Source of the DNA: [Actinomadura] parvosata subsp. kistnae
GTDB lineage: Bacteria; Actinomycetota; Actinomycetes; Streptosporangiales; Streptosporangiaceae
Reading direction: 5' to 3'
DNA length: 64,000 nucleotides
NCBI RefSeq assembly: GCF_900323885.1
Contig: NZ_OOHJ01000009.1
Location: 42,981 to 106,980 of the forward strand
Position numbers and translations under genes: made by a program. Of this stretch, positions 18,278 through 26,482 are shown one piece after another. The notes beneath the pieces are model-generated. The model saw only the letters and a program-made list of their open reading frames with translations, searched no databases and was not told the origin of the DNA. Each line of letters begins with the position of its first letter. The stretch's first letter is position 1.

Positions 18278-19474
18278 ATGACCGACAAGCATGACGCCCG
18301 CGCGTGGGTCCGGAGCTGGGGCGCCTCGCCGCAGCCGCCCGACGGCGGGATCGGGTCGCTGGACGGCCACCCGCCCCTCGCCGACGTGACCCTGCGCCAG
18401 GTGGTGCGGATCAGCGGCGGCGGCCACCAGGTGCGCGTCCGCTTCACCAACGAGTACGGGACGGCGCCCTACACCATCGGCGCCGCCCAGGTGGGTCTGG
18501 CGGAGCCGGGCGGCGGGGTGCGGCCGGGCAGCGCACGCGTGCTGACCTTCGCCGGCGCGCCGCGGGTCACCGTCCCGGCGGGCGCGCCGATCCTCAGCGA
18601 CCCGGTGGACCTGCCCCTGCCCGCCCTCGCCAGGCTGTCCATCAGCCTGTACCTGCCGGAACGCGTGGAAACCTGCACCTGCCACGACCCCGCCCTCGAC
18701 ACCGGCTGGACGATCCCGGGCAACGCCGTCGCGGCCCCCGCCCTGCCGGACGACGCCGCCGTCCTGCCGGTGCGGGCCCTGATCTCCGCCGTCGAGGTGC
18801 TCGCCGACGCCCCGGCCAGGGCCGTCGTCGTGCTGGGCGACTCCCGTACGGACGGAGCCGGCTCCACCCCGGACACCGCCCGCAGCTGGCCCGAGCTGCT
18901 GGCCGCCCGCCTCGCCGAGCGCGGCACGCCCGCCCGATACGTCTCCAACCAGGGCATCAGCGGCAACCGCCTGCTCAACGACGGCATCGGCCCCGCCGCC
19001 CTGGCCCGCTTCGACCGGGACGTGCTGGCGACCCCCGGCCTCGGCCACGTGGTGCTCTCGGTGGGCGGCAACGACCTGGGCGTCTCGTTCGCCGCCCGCG
19101 ACGGCGGCTCACTGGCGGGCTTCCTGGAGATGTTCCCCGGCGCGCCGGTGACCGTGGACGACGTCATCGCCGGCCTCCGCCAGCTGATCGCCCGCTCCCG
19201 CGACCGAGGCGTGCGGGTCCACGCCACCACGATCGCCCCCTTCGAGGGCGCCGACATCCACACCCCGGAGGGCGAGACCGCCCGCCAGGCGGTCAACGCG
19301 TGGATCCGCACCGGCGGCGCCTTCGACGCCGTCCTGGACTTCGACGCCGTCTGGCGCGACCCGGCCCACCCCACCCGCATCAGGCAGGACTACCACTCCG
19401 GCGACCACCTGCACGGCAACGACGCGGGTTACCAGGCTTTGGCCGACTCCGTGGACCTGTCACTGTTCGACTGA
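18278..19474 (+). CDS. SGNH/GDSL hydrolase, two-domain
   Basis: 398 aa from ATG 18278 with CGGAGGCAG seven nt upstream. Block I VVVLGDSRTDGAG (Ser nucleophile), block II NQGISGNRLL, block III SVGGNDLG and the C-terminal catalytic pair in DYHSGDHLHGN (D-x-x-H type) are all present. The 180 N-terminal residues form a beta-rich domain common in actinomycete GDSL esterases. No signal peptide is seen at this start, so export is uncertain. Divergent from the SARP regulator across 135 bp. Confidence 0.92.
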   Translation: MTDKHDARAWVRSWGASPQPPDGGIGSLDGHPPLADVTLRQVVRISGGGHQVRVRFTNEYGTAPYTIGAAQVGLAEPGGGVRPGSARVLTFAGAPRVTVPAGAPILSDPVDLPLPALARLSISLYLPERVETCTCHDPALDTGWTIPGNAVAAPALPDDAAVLPVRALISAVEVLADAPARAVVVLGDSRTDGAGSTPDTARSWPELLAARLAERGTPARYVSNQGISGNRLLNDGIGPAALARFDRDVLATPGLGHVVLSVGGNDLGVSFAARDGGSLAGFLEMFPGAPVTVDDVIAGLRQLIARSRDRGVRVHATTIAPFEGADIHTPEGETARQAVNAWIRTGGAFDAVLDFDAVWRDPAHPTRIRQDYHSGDHLHGNDAGYQALADSVDLSLFD

Positions 19475-19540
19475 CCTGCGGGTAGCCGTCGGTGGCGAGA
19501 GGGGCCGCTCTGTCGGCGTGCTGCCGTAGGGTGGGCTCCC

Positions 19541-21115
19541 ATGATCGGCTTACCTCGGCCGCTGGCCGCCGGGCTCGCGGCCGTGCTGCTGCTGGGTTGC
19601 CTCGCCGCCGACGCGTTGCCCCAAGGCGAAAGCTATTTCTGTGCCTTCGTCGGCGACACGATGTCCTGTGGCTCTGCCGAGCGTGACGCGGCCATGGCGG
19701 CCGCCATGCTCACGCCCGCCGAGGCCCGCTCCATCGGCTGCTCGCCGCTCTACGTGGGACGGCAGCAGGAGTCGTCCGGCGAAACCCGGCCGGCGCCCGA
19801 GCCCACCTTCGCCGTCCGCACCCCGGACCCGGCGCGGGCCGCCCGCGTCGACGCGGCGTGGGGGCGCATCGAGCGCTGGCTCGGCGCGCACGCCTCGGCC
19901 ACGCTGCGCAAGCTGCGCCTCGGTGTCGAGCCGGAGCACCTGGCCGGGTGGGAGCACTACGCGGGCCGCCGCCTGCCCGACGACCTGTATGCCTCCTACC
20001 TGCGCCATGACGGCGCCGACGGCAACCTGGGCGACGGCTTCCGGCTGCCGGGCGGGTACGGGCTGCTGCCGGTCAGCGACATGGACAGCGTCAACGACAG
20101 CAACTGCCACAGCCTCATCCTGCGCGGTGACCTGACGGACGCCGACCCCGAGCACGGCACCTGGCACGGCAGCCTGCTGACGACCGGCAGCGACGTCGCG
20201 GGAGGTGACCTGTTCGTCGAGCCCCGCACCGGCCGGGTGGGCGAGGCCGCCTCCGGCGAGCGGCTGCGCTACGACGGCCCGATGGGCTTCCCTTCCCACA
20301 CGGCGATGCTGGAGGCGCTGGCCGCCGCGCTGGAGGGCGGCACCGCGCTGGGTGGCTCGTACCCGACCGTGACCGGCGGCTGCGAGCTGCGCTGGGCCGC
20401 CGAGCCCGCGCCGCTGCCGGGTGGCTGCGCGGGAGAGCCGCGTGCGACCCCCACCCCCACGCCGACCGAGCAGCCGCCCACGCAGCCGCCCACCGAGGCT
20501 GACAAGCGCGCCACCGGCTGCCTGCCCGCCCGCCGCGCCTCCGTCGTGCGCATGCCTCGCGCCGCCGTCACCGCCGAGGTGAACGCCGCCTGGCGGCGCA
20601 TCGAGCGGTGGCTGGCCCGGCACGCGCCCGCCACCTACAAGAGCCTGCGCCCGCTGGCCACGCCGCAGGCGATCGCCCGGGCCGAGGCCGCCATGGGCGC
20701 GCGCCTGCCCGACGGCCTGCGCGCCTCGCTGCTGCGCCACGACGGGGCACGCGACGGCGGCTTCACCTTCCCGCCGATCCACACCCTCATGTCGGTCCGC
20801 GGGATGCGGCGCGATTGGCAGGTCAACTGCGACATCGTCCTCGCCGATCCCGAGCTGGGCGCGCAGTGGTGGCACGGCCGCCTGATCCCGTTCGGCGACG
20901 ACGGCACCGGCGGCAGCCTGTTCGTCGATCCGGACACCGGCCGCACGGGCAGCTGGCACGCCGAGGACGGCCTGCACTCCGGCGACGGTGACGTCTGGCC
21001 CTCCTACCCGGCCCTGCTCAAGGCCGTCGCCCACGCCCTGGAGCGCGGCGAGCCGGTGCGCGGCCGGCATCCGCGCGTGGAGAAGGGCCGCCTGGACTGG
21101 CGCTCTGAAGACTGA
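19541..21115 (+). CDS. Exported protein with two SMI1/KNR4 (SUKH) domains
   Basis: 524 aa. The N-terminal hydrophobic segment with Cys (LAAGLAAVLLLGCLAADAL) looks like a lipoprotein or membrane anchor. Two homologous halves follow. The first contains VDAAWGRIERWLGAHA, LRLGVEPEHLAGWE, LPDDLYASYLRHDGADG and a Cys near SNCHSLIL. The second contains VNAAWRRIERWLARHA, LPDGLRASLLRHDGARDG and NCDIVLADPELG. Both end in GxLFVxPxTGR. A TPTPTPTEQPPTQPP linker separates them. The helix plus RHDGA pattern is that of SUKH proteins, which are usually cytosolic immunity or scaffold proteins. Function here unknown. Confidence 0.8.
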   Translation: MIGLPRPLAAGLAAVLLLGCLAADALPQGESYFCAFVGDTMSCGSAERDAAMAAAMLTPAEARSIGCSPLYVGRQQESSGETRPAPEPTFAVRTPDPARAARVDAAWGRIERWLGAHASATLRKLRLGVEPEHLAGWEHYAGRRLPDDLYASYLRHDGADGNLGDGFRLPGGYGLLPVSDMDSVNDSNCHSLILRGDLTDADPEHGTWHGSLLTTGSDVAGGDLFVEPRTGRVGEAASGERLRYDGPMGFPSHTAMLEALAAALEGGTALGGSYPTVTGGCELRWAAEPAPLPGGCAGEPRATPTPTPTEQPPTQPPTEADKRATGCLPARRASVVRMPRAAVTAEVNAAWRRIERWLARHAPATYKSLRPLATPQAIARAEAAMGARLPDGLRASLLRHDGARDGGFTFPPIHTLMSVRGMRRDWQVNCDIVLADPELGAQWWHGRLIPFGDDGTGGSLFVDPDTGRTGSWHAEDGLHSGDGDVWPSYPALLKAVAHALERGEPVRGRHPRVEKGRLDWRSED

Positions 21116-21165
21116 GCGGCGGCAGAGGCTGCCGGTCCGCCGGGACGAGCAGCGAGCACACCGCG

Positions 21166-21906
21166 TCAGCCCTTGCCGAGGAGGCAGAACTCGTTGCCCT
21201 CCGGGTCGGCCAGCACCGTCCACGGCACCTCGCCCTGGCCGACGTCGGCGCTGGTGGCGCCCAGGGTGCGCAGGCGGGTGACCTCCGCGTCCTTGGTGTC
21301 CACGGGGTCGGGGAGGAGGTCGACGTGGATGCGGTTACACCAGGTGCGCGGGCCGGGCGGGGTGCGCAGGAACTCCAGGTACGGGCCCGTGCCCTCGGAG
21401 GGGCGCAGGCGGGCGTGGTCGTCGGTCACCTCCTGCGGGACCGAGTCCACCGCCGCGCCCCAGAACCGGGCCATGGCGGGCGGGTCGGCGCAGTCGACCA
21501 CCACGGCGGCGATCGGTCCCGTGTCGCGGTAGAGGTCCCGGGGCTCCAGGACGCAGAAGACGTTGCCCTCCGGGTCGGCCAGCACCGTCCACGGGACGTC
21601 GCCCTGGCCCACGTCGGCGGGGGTCGCGCCGAGGTCCTTCAGGTGGGCGACCAGCTCGGCGTGGTGGGCGGCCGAGGTGGTGGCCAGGTCGATGTGGACG
21701 CGGTACCGCACCGTTTCCGGGTCGGGGACGGTGACGAGGTCGATGTAGAAGCCGGCGGGGTCCGGCCAGGTGACGCCCTCGGGCTCCAGGTTGGTCACCC
21801 CGGGCGCTTCGCTGGAGACGCCCCAGCCCAGCGCCTCGGCCCAGAAGCGGCCGAGCGCCGCGTCGTCCCGGGCCTTGAAGTTCACCTGTACGAGTCGTAG
21901 CGCCAT
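21166..21906 (-). CDS. VOC-family protein with two glyoxalase-like domains
   Basis: 246 aa from ATG 21906 (MALRLVQVNFKARDDAALG). Two tandem halves share ARFWAEALGWGV/ARFWGAAVDSVP, RVHIDLAT/RIHVDLLPD and the nearly identical segment GATxADVGQGxVPWTVLADP followed by EGNxFCVL. This indicates an internal duplication forming one vicinal-oxygen-chelate fold. Proteins like this are usually antibiotic-binding or lactoylglutathione-lyase-like; the substrate cannot be told from sequence. Confidence 0.9.
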   Translation of the reverse strand: MALRLVQVNFKARDDAALGRFWAEALGWGVSSEAPGVTNLEPEGVTWPDPAGFYIDLVTVPDPETVRYRVHIDLATTSAAHHAELVAHLKDLGATPADVGQGDVPWTVLADPEGNVFCVLEPRDLYRDTGPIAAVVVDCADPPAMARFWGAAVDSVPQEVTDDHARLRPSEGTGPYLEFLRTPPGPRTWCNRIHVDLLPDPVDTKDAEVTRLRTLGATSADVGQGEVPWTVLADPEGNEFCLLGKG

Positions 21907-21960
21907 GCCGCTGATCATAGGCCCGGGAGGGGAAGGGAAGGGCGCTCGCGGCACGGCGGA

Positions 21961-21990
21961 TTGACGTAATCGGACCGTGGTCCGTATGCT
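21961..21990 (+). promoter_or_regulatory. Promoter with an operator between -35 and -10
   Basis: TTGACG (21961-21966), 18-nt spacer, TATGCT (21985-21990). The spacer contains the perfect inverted repeat CGGACC-GT-GGTCCG at 21971-21984, so a dimeric regulator could sit between the two boxes. It directs transcription into the PPOX/DsbA-like pair. Confidence 0.6.
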
Positions 21991-22107
21991 GCCGTTTCAG
22001 TCAGGCCGGTGTGTCCGGCCAGTACGCGTGAGAGGGCGTTCCATGCTGACATTTCCGTATTCGTCCCCTGCGCGAGCGTGCCCGGGCGCGGCGCAGGAGG
22101 GCTTGTG

Positions 22108-22584
22108 ATGGCGCTCGCCCGTGAGGACGGGCTGCGGCTGGTCCGCCGGTACGGCGCCGCGGAGCGGTGGCTGGCGGTGCTGGTGACGACGCGGACGGAC
22201 GGCCGGCCCTCCGTGTGCGTCGTCAACGCCGGAGTGCTGCCCCATCCGGTCACCGGCCTGGACACGGTCGCCTTCGTCGCCCGTGGCGGCACCGCCAAGC
22301 TGGCCAACCTGCGCGCGAACCCGTACGCCACCCTCGTGTTCCGCGCCGGCTGGGAGTGGGTGGCGGTGCGCGGGCCGGTCGACCTGGCCGGCCCCGACGA
22401 CCCCCTCCCAGGGGTGGAGCTGGACCGGCTGCTGCGCGACATCTACCACGCGGCCGGCGGCGACCACCCCGATCTCGCCGAGTACGACCGGGTGATGGCC
22501 GCCGAGCGGCGGGTCGCCGTGCTGCTGCACCCGCACCACTTCACCACCAACCCCGCCGGCACCGAACACCAGGAGACCCCATGA
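22108..22584 (+). CDS. PPOX-class (F420-dependent) oxidoreductase
   Basis: 158 aa from ATG 22108, seven nt after a consensus AGGAGG. The split beta-barrel flavin/F420-binding fold is indicated by WLAVLVTTRTDGRPSVCVVN, VAFVARGGTAKLANLRANP and ATLVFRAGWEWVAVRGPVDL. Its length matches small actinobacterial F420-dependent reductases and biliverdin-type PPOX proteins. The stop overlaps the DsbA-like gene by 4 nt. An upstream in-frame GTG at 22009 lacks a ribosome site. Confidence 0.88.
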   Translation: MALAREDGLRLVRRYGAAERWLAVLVTTRTDGRPSVCVVNAGVLPHPVTGLDTVAFVARGGTAKLANLRANPYATLVFRAGWEWVAVRGPVDLAGPDDPLPGVELDRLLRDIYHAAGGDHPDLAEYDRVMAAERRVAVLLHPHHFTTNPAGTEHQETP

Positions 22585-23303
22585 CGAACCCGGACGGACA
22601 CACCGACCACGTTCCCGCCCCGCCGCCGGTGGCGTCCGGCACCGTCCAGGTCTGGTCGGACCTGCTGTGCCCGTTCGCCTACGTCGGCCTGATCTGGCTG
22701 CGGCGGGCCCGCCGCAGCCTCGGGCTCGACGGCGTCGTACGGGTCGAGCACCGCACGTTCCCGCTGGAGCTGTTCAACGGGCCGCACCCCCGCCGCGGCA
22801 CCGACACCGAGGCGGTCGGTCTCGGGCAGATCGAGCCCGAGGCGGAGTTCCGGATCTGGACCGAGTCCGACGACCTCTACCCGCACACCGTGCTGCTGGC
22901 CGCCGAGGCCGTCCACGCCGCGAACGCGCAGAGCCTCCAGGCGGGGGAGGAGCTCGACTTCGCGCTGCGCCGGGCGTTCTGGACGCGTTCCCGCTCGATC
23001 AGCCACCGCCAGGCCATCCTCGACGTCGCCGCCGAGGTGCCGGGCGGGGCCGTGGACGTGGACGCGCTGGCCGCCGCCCTGGACAGCGGCCGGCATCGCG
23101 GCGACGTGATGCGCGACTTCGCCGTCTCCCGGACCGACGCCGTCAAGGGCAGCCCGACGCTGCGCCTGCCCGACGGGACTGCCGAGCACAATCCCGGCAT
23201 CCAGGTCTCCTGGCAGGGGCCGTGGGCGGCGGGATTCCCCGTCGTCGGCTCCTTCGACCCGAGCAGCTACGACGCCCTCGTCGAGCGGGCCGCCAAGCGG
23301 TGA
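22581..23303 (+). CDS. DsbA-family oxidoreductase (FrnE-like)
   Basis: 240 aa. The thioredoxin-fold N-terminus VQVWSDLLCPFAYVGLIWL has a CPFA motif, so only one active-site Cys remains where CxxC is usual. RVEHRTFPLELFN and the helical insert TVLLAAEAVHAANAQ resemble the FrnE/HCCA-isomerase branch of the DsbA superfamily. The C-terminal VKGSPTLRLPDG carries the cis-Pro loop. Cytoplasmic (no signal peptide). Coupled to the preceding F420/PPOX gene by ATGA, suggesting a joint small-molecule redox step. Confidence 0.88.
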   Translation: MTNPDGHTDHVPAPPPVASGTVQVWSDLLCPFAYVGLIWLRRARRSLGLDGVVRVEHRTFPLELFNGPHPRRGTDTEAVGLGQIEPEAEFRIWTESDDLYPHTVLLAAEAVHAANAQSLQAGEELDFALRRAFWTRSRSISHRQAILDVAAEVPGGAVDVDALAAALDSGRHRGDVMRDFAVSRTDAVKGSPTLRLPDGTAEHNPGIQVSWQGPWAAGFPVVGSFDPSSYDALVERAAKR

Positions 23304-23618
23304 TCCTCCGGCCGCGGCCGAGCATCTTGGAGGTGAGGAGCGCATCACCCGCCCCTCACGGCGGGGCCCGGTCCATCGAGCGGGCCGGGGCGCGCTGACC
23401 AGCGAAACCGTCCGATCATGACATCAGCGGTCACAGCCCGACATGGGGTCGCTCCGTGAGAAGATCGAATCCATGATTGCACTGCCTGGCTCAGGCCGCC
23501 GCAGGGGCGCTTCCGCCCGCGTGCCGGCCGCCGACACGTCCGTGACGTTCATGGCGCGGCCGGGGCTGCTCGGCCGGGCGGGGCTCGGCGCCGCGGCCGT
23601 GCGGGCGGGAGCGGTCGC
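23304..23618. other. 315-bp spacer with one doubtful small ORF
   Basis: The stretch holds a weak inverted repeat (GTGAGG at 23334-23339 with CCTCAC downstream). It also has a 60-codon open frame from 23443 to 23625 (MGSLREKIESMIALPG...) that overlaps the recombinase start by 7 nt. No homology or ribosome site supports that frame strongly. Confidence 0.35.
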
Positions 23619-24683
23619 GTGCTGAGCATGCCCCCGGCGGCCAGTGACAAGCAGGGCGGCAAGCAGGGCGGGCCGCGGGTGAGCCCGGTCGCGGATGAGT
23701 GGCGCCTGGTGGCGATGGCGGAGGAGCGAGGTGAGACCGGGGTGGCTCGGGCCGTTCCGGACAGGGCCGAGGAGGCGGTGCTGAGTGTGGGGCGGATCGG
23801 CGGGCTGCGGCCGCGCCGCCGTCCCGGCGACGGGGGTGAGGCGTCGGGCGCCGACGTCGACCTGGTGGACGCGCTGCCGCCAGCCACCCGCCGCACGGTG
23901 GCGGCCTGGCTGCTGGAGAGGCAGTCGGCGGCCACCCGGCAGGCCAGGCTGCAGGTGCTGGCCGCGTTCGTGCGCTGGCTGCGCAGCGTGGACCCGGCGA
24001 TCGAGCTGCTCGCGGTCACCGGCGCGCACCTCGACGCCTACTGCGACGCGGCGCGCGCCGGCAAGCTGACCGTCGGCGTGCGCAACCCGGGCCGGCCCCT
24101 GTCGAGGACGACCGTGTCCAGGAAGCGGGCCGTGCTGTCGTCGTTCTACACCTTCGCCTGGCGCAGCGGCGTCGTCCGCCACGACCACGCCGCCGTGGTG
24201 CCGCGCCCGGCGCCGCCCCGCGACCCCGCCGTGCTGGGCCGCGCCGACCGGCGGCTGCTGCGCGAGGGCGTCGCCCGGCTGGCCGAGGAGGGCAGGGCGG
24301 CCGAGGCGGCGGCCGTCGCGCTGCTGGACGCGACCGGCGCGCCCGTCTCCGCGCTGGCCGGGCTGACCGTGCAGGACCTGCGGGCGGTGACGGCCGGCGG
24401 GCCCGCCGTCGTGACCGTGCACGACGGCCGCGGCGACCTGGTCGCCTTCCCGGTCCCGCCGCTGGCCCGCACGCTGCTGCGGGCCCTGTCCGCCGCCCGT
24501 ACGCCGGGCGAGCCGCTGCTCAGGCGGCCCGACGGCCGGCCGGTGGACGTCCAGTGGGTCACGGCGGCGCTCACCGCGGCGGCGCTCGCGGGCGGGGTGC
24601 CGCGCGAGCGGGCCGAGTTGCTGGACCCGCACATGATGCGGGCCACCACCGTGACGGAGCTGATGCGCGACCAGGCGCTCTGA
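23619..24683 (+). CDS. Degenerate tyrosine recombinase lacking the catalytic tyrosine
   Basis: 354 aa, GTG 23619 with GGGAG nine nt upstream. A SAM-like core-binding domain (ATRQARLQVLAAFVRWLRS, TVSRKRAVLSSFYTFAWRSG) is followed by a remnant catalytic domain. The Arg-I motif reads LLDATGAPVSALAGL, with Pro where TGLRxSE is expected. The GKGxK turn is GRGD. HxxR survives in DPHMMRATTVTEL, but the protein ends at MRDQAL, before the second His/Trp and the nucleophile Tyr. Strand exchange should be impossible. It could be a pseudogene or a DNA-binding protein built from an integrase. No att repeats were seen. Confidence 0.8.
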   Translation: MLSMPPAASDKQGGKQGGPRVSPVADEWRLVAMAEERGETGVARAVPDRAEEAVLSVGRIGGLRPRRRPGDGGEASGADVDLVDALPPATRRTVAAWLLERQSAATRQARLQVLAAFVRWLRSVDPAIELLAVTGAHLDAYCDAARAGKLTVGVRNPGRPLSRTTVSRKRAVLSSFYTFAWRSGVVRHDHAAVVPRPAPPRDPAVLGRADRRLLREGVARLAEEGRAAEAAAVALLDATGAPVSALAGLTVQDLRAVTAGGPAVVTVHDGRGDLVAFPVPPLARTLLRALSAARTPGEPLLRRPDGRPVDVQWVTAALTAAALAGGVPRERAELLDPHMMRATTVTELMRDQAL

Positions 24684-24703
24684 CCCGGCCGGGGAGGTCA
24701 GAG
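24678..24703. terminator. Bidirectional terminator between convergent genes
   Basis: CTCTGACC (24678-24685) and GGTCAGAG (24696-24703) form a perfect 8-bp stem with a 10-nt GC-rich loop. It contains both stop codons: TGA of the recombinase and the reverse stop of the membrane protein. Confidence 0.65.
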
Positions 24704-25809
24704 CCCGATGCCTGCCGCCTCCCCGGGCAGGGTCAGGTTCGAGAGCTTGGTGTCGTACCTCTTCAGGAGGCGGGCCTTGCCCGTCGTGACGTTCAGCGCG
24801 TACAGCTCCCAGCCGCGCTTGCCGTCGAACTTGACCTCGACCTCCGTCGCGTCGCGCCAGATGGTCGGGGTGAGGTAGCCGCGGTCCGCCGACAGCCCGG
24901 TGACGGTGATCTCCCGCACGGCGCGCCCCGTGCTGACGTCGAGCACGGTGAGCACCGGCCTGGTGTTCCTGCCGTACTTGCCGTGGTCGAACGCGACCAC
25001 GGTGCGCTGGTCGGGGGCCGGCTCGCTGGGCGCGACGAACGTCCCGTCGAAGCGCACCGGCTTGCCGCCCCCGGTCACGGGCATGAACCACAGGTCCGTC
25101 TTGATGTAGCGGATCAGCTCGACCACGCCGTCCTTGATGGCGACCGGCTCGTACCTGCCGTTGATCGTCGTGCGCTTCCCCGTGCTGGTGTCGATGAGCA
25201 CGCCCGGGTACTTGCTGCCCTCCCGGGGGTCGAAGACCAGGTAGCGGCCGTCGTCGGAGACCACCAGCATGGAGCCGGTCCCGATCTTGTCCTGCGGCAT
25301 GGGCGGCGCGGCCACCTCGGCCCCGGTCAGCATGTCGCGCACCACGTGCGCCTGGGCGTCGCGGCTGTAGTAGGCGAGCTTTCGCCCGTCGCGGCTGAGC
25401 GCCACCGGCGCGTCGTGGCCGTCGTCGTTGCGGGCGAGCGCCTGCGGCAACCGGTACGTCTTCCCGGCGGTCGTGACGACCCGCCACTCCACGTCGTCGC
25501 AGTCGAGGCCGGGCGGCTCGGCGACCCTCTCGCACTTCGTCCGGTACGCGTAGCCGAGCGGCCCCACCTTGCCGCCGGGCAGGTCGGGCACCGCGTTCGC
25601 CTGCTGCTGCGGCCCGGCGGGGCGGCGCTCCACCGCCAGGGCAGCGCCACGGCGGTGCCCGCCGCGCCCACCGCGGCGGCCGTCGCCACGGCGGCCAGCG
25701 CCAGCGAGATCCGCCGCCGGCGCCGGTGCCCCGCGACGACCGTGTCGAGCAGGTCCACCAGGGGCGCCTCTTCGGCGATGCCGTCCAGGGCCTCACGCAG
25801 CCGGGTCAT
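24698..25809 (-). CDS. Membrane-anchored beta-propeller (TolB/WD40-like) partner of the SigE-family sigma factor (frameshifted)
   Basis: About 370 aa when corrected. The N-terminus MTRLREALDGIAEEAPLVDL is cytoplasmic; one membrane helix (ISLALAAVATAAAVGAAGTA) follows at about residues 34-55. The extracellular part has propeller-like repeats: YYSRDAQAHVVRDMLTG, MLVVSDDGRYLVFDPR and VVAFDHGKYGRNTRPVL. The frame shifts near GGG 25639-25641; adding one base gives ALPLAVERRPAGPQQQAN. The start overlaps the sigma-factor stop (ATGA), an arrangement typical of SigE-family sigma genes and their regulators, so an anti-sigma or sensor role is inferred. Confidence 0.8.
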
Positions 25810-26324
25810 CGGGACACCTCCACGATCTCAGGGTCGTTCAGCAGGTGCGCCAGCTCGGGCGCGATCGTGCGCAGGCGGGTCAGCGCGTGGTGGGTCTGGC
25901 TCTTGACGGTGCCGACGGAGCAGCCGAGCACCTCGGCGGCCTGCGCCTCGGTCAGGTCCTCCCAGAACCGCAACACGATCACGGCCCGCTGCCGGGGGCC
26001 CAGCTTGGCCAGGGCCTGCCGCAGGACGATGCGGTCGAGCGTGGCGTCGTCGCCGATGGCGGCGCGCTCGGGCACCTCGGCGCTCGGCAGCTCGGGGCGC
26101 GGCCGGCGGCGCCAGGAGATGTACTGGTTGACCAGCGCCTTACGGGTGTACGCCTCGGGGTTGCCGCCCCTGGACAGCTTGCCCCACTGCCCCGCGACCT
26201 TGATCAGGACGCTCTGCAGCAGGTCCTCGGCGAGATGGGCGTCTCCCGTGAGCAGGTACGCCGTCCGCATCAGCGCTTGCTGGCGGGCGAGCACGAACTC
26301 GCGGAAGCCGTCGTGGTGATCCAA
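25806..26324 (-). CDS. SigE-family RNA polymerase sigma factor
   Basis: 172 aa, a group 4 (ECF) sigma of the actinobacterial SigE family. Region 2: FVLARQQALMRTAYLLTGDA, HLAEDLLQSVLIKVAGQW. Region 4: LRQALAKLGPRQRAVIVLRF, EDLTEAQAAEVLGCSVGTVK, followed by ALTRLR. No C-terminal SnoaL-type extension. Translationally coupled to a membrane propeller protein downstream that probably senses the signal. Target promoters are unknown. Confidence 0.93.
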   Translation of the reverse strand: MDHHDGFREFVLARQQALMRTAYLLTGDAHLAEDLLQSVLIKVAGQWGKLSRGGNPEAYTRKALVNQYISWRRRPRPELPSAEVPERAAIGDDATLDRIVLRQALAKLGPRQRAVIVLRFWEDLTEAQAAEVLGCSVGTVKSQTHHALTRLRTIAPELAHLLNDPEIVEVSR

Positions 26325-26432
26325 TGTGAGCTCCTCTCGCCCGTTCCCAACGCCACCCGCGGGCCGGAAGGTTGCAGGCGAGCGCCCGGGAACGCGGGCG
26401 ACGCCCCGCCCTCACCGGCCGAGCCCTGAACG

Positions 26433-26472
26433 CGAGCGACGCCCCGCCCTGGCCAGGGCGGGGCGTCGCTCG
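26433..26472 (-). terminator. Perfect 40-bp palindrome, terminator of the aldo/keto reductase gene
   Basis: Two 20-nt arms (26433-26452 and 26453-26472) are exact reverse complements with no loop. Outer arms CTGAACG/CGTTCAG extend it. It begins 10 nt past the reductase stop. A second, partial copy of the left arm (GCGACGCCCCGCCCT) lies at about 26397-26412. Confidence 0.75.
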
Positions 26473-26482
26473 TCGCGGGCGT

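Noticed and set aside
14642..19048. A minus-strand frame of 1468 codons extending the SARP regulator upstream
   Set aside because: The extension beyond 18142 lies antisense to the SGNH hydrolase and has no family sequence; the SARP domain starts naturally at ATG 18142.
14642..21115. A secondary-metabolite cluster controlled by the SARP regulator
   Set aside because: No PKS, NRPS, terpene or RiPP core genes appear; scattered methyltransferases and one P450 are not clustered with it.
23619..24683. Active integrase of an integrative element
   Set aside because: Catalytic Arg, Lys and Tyr are missing and there are no tRNA gene, att direct repeats or phage genes nearby.
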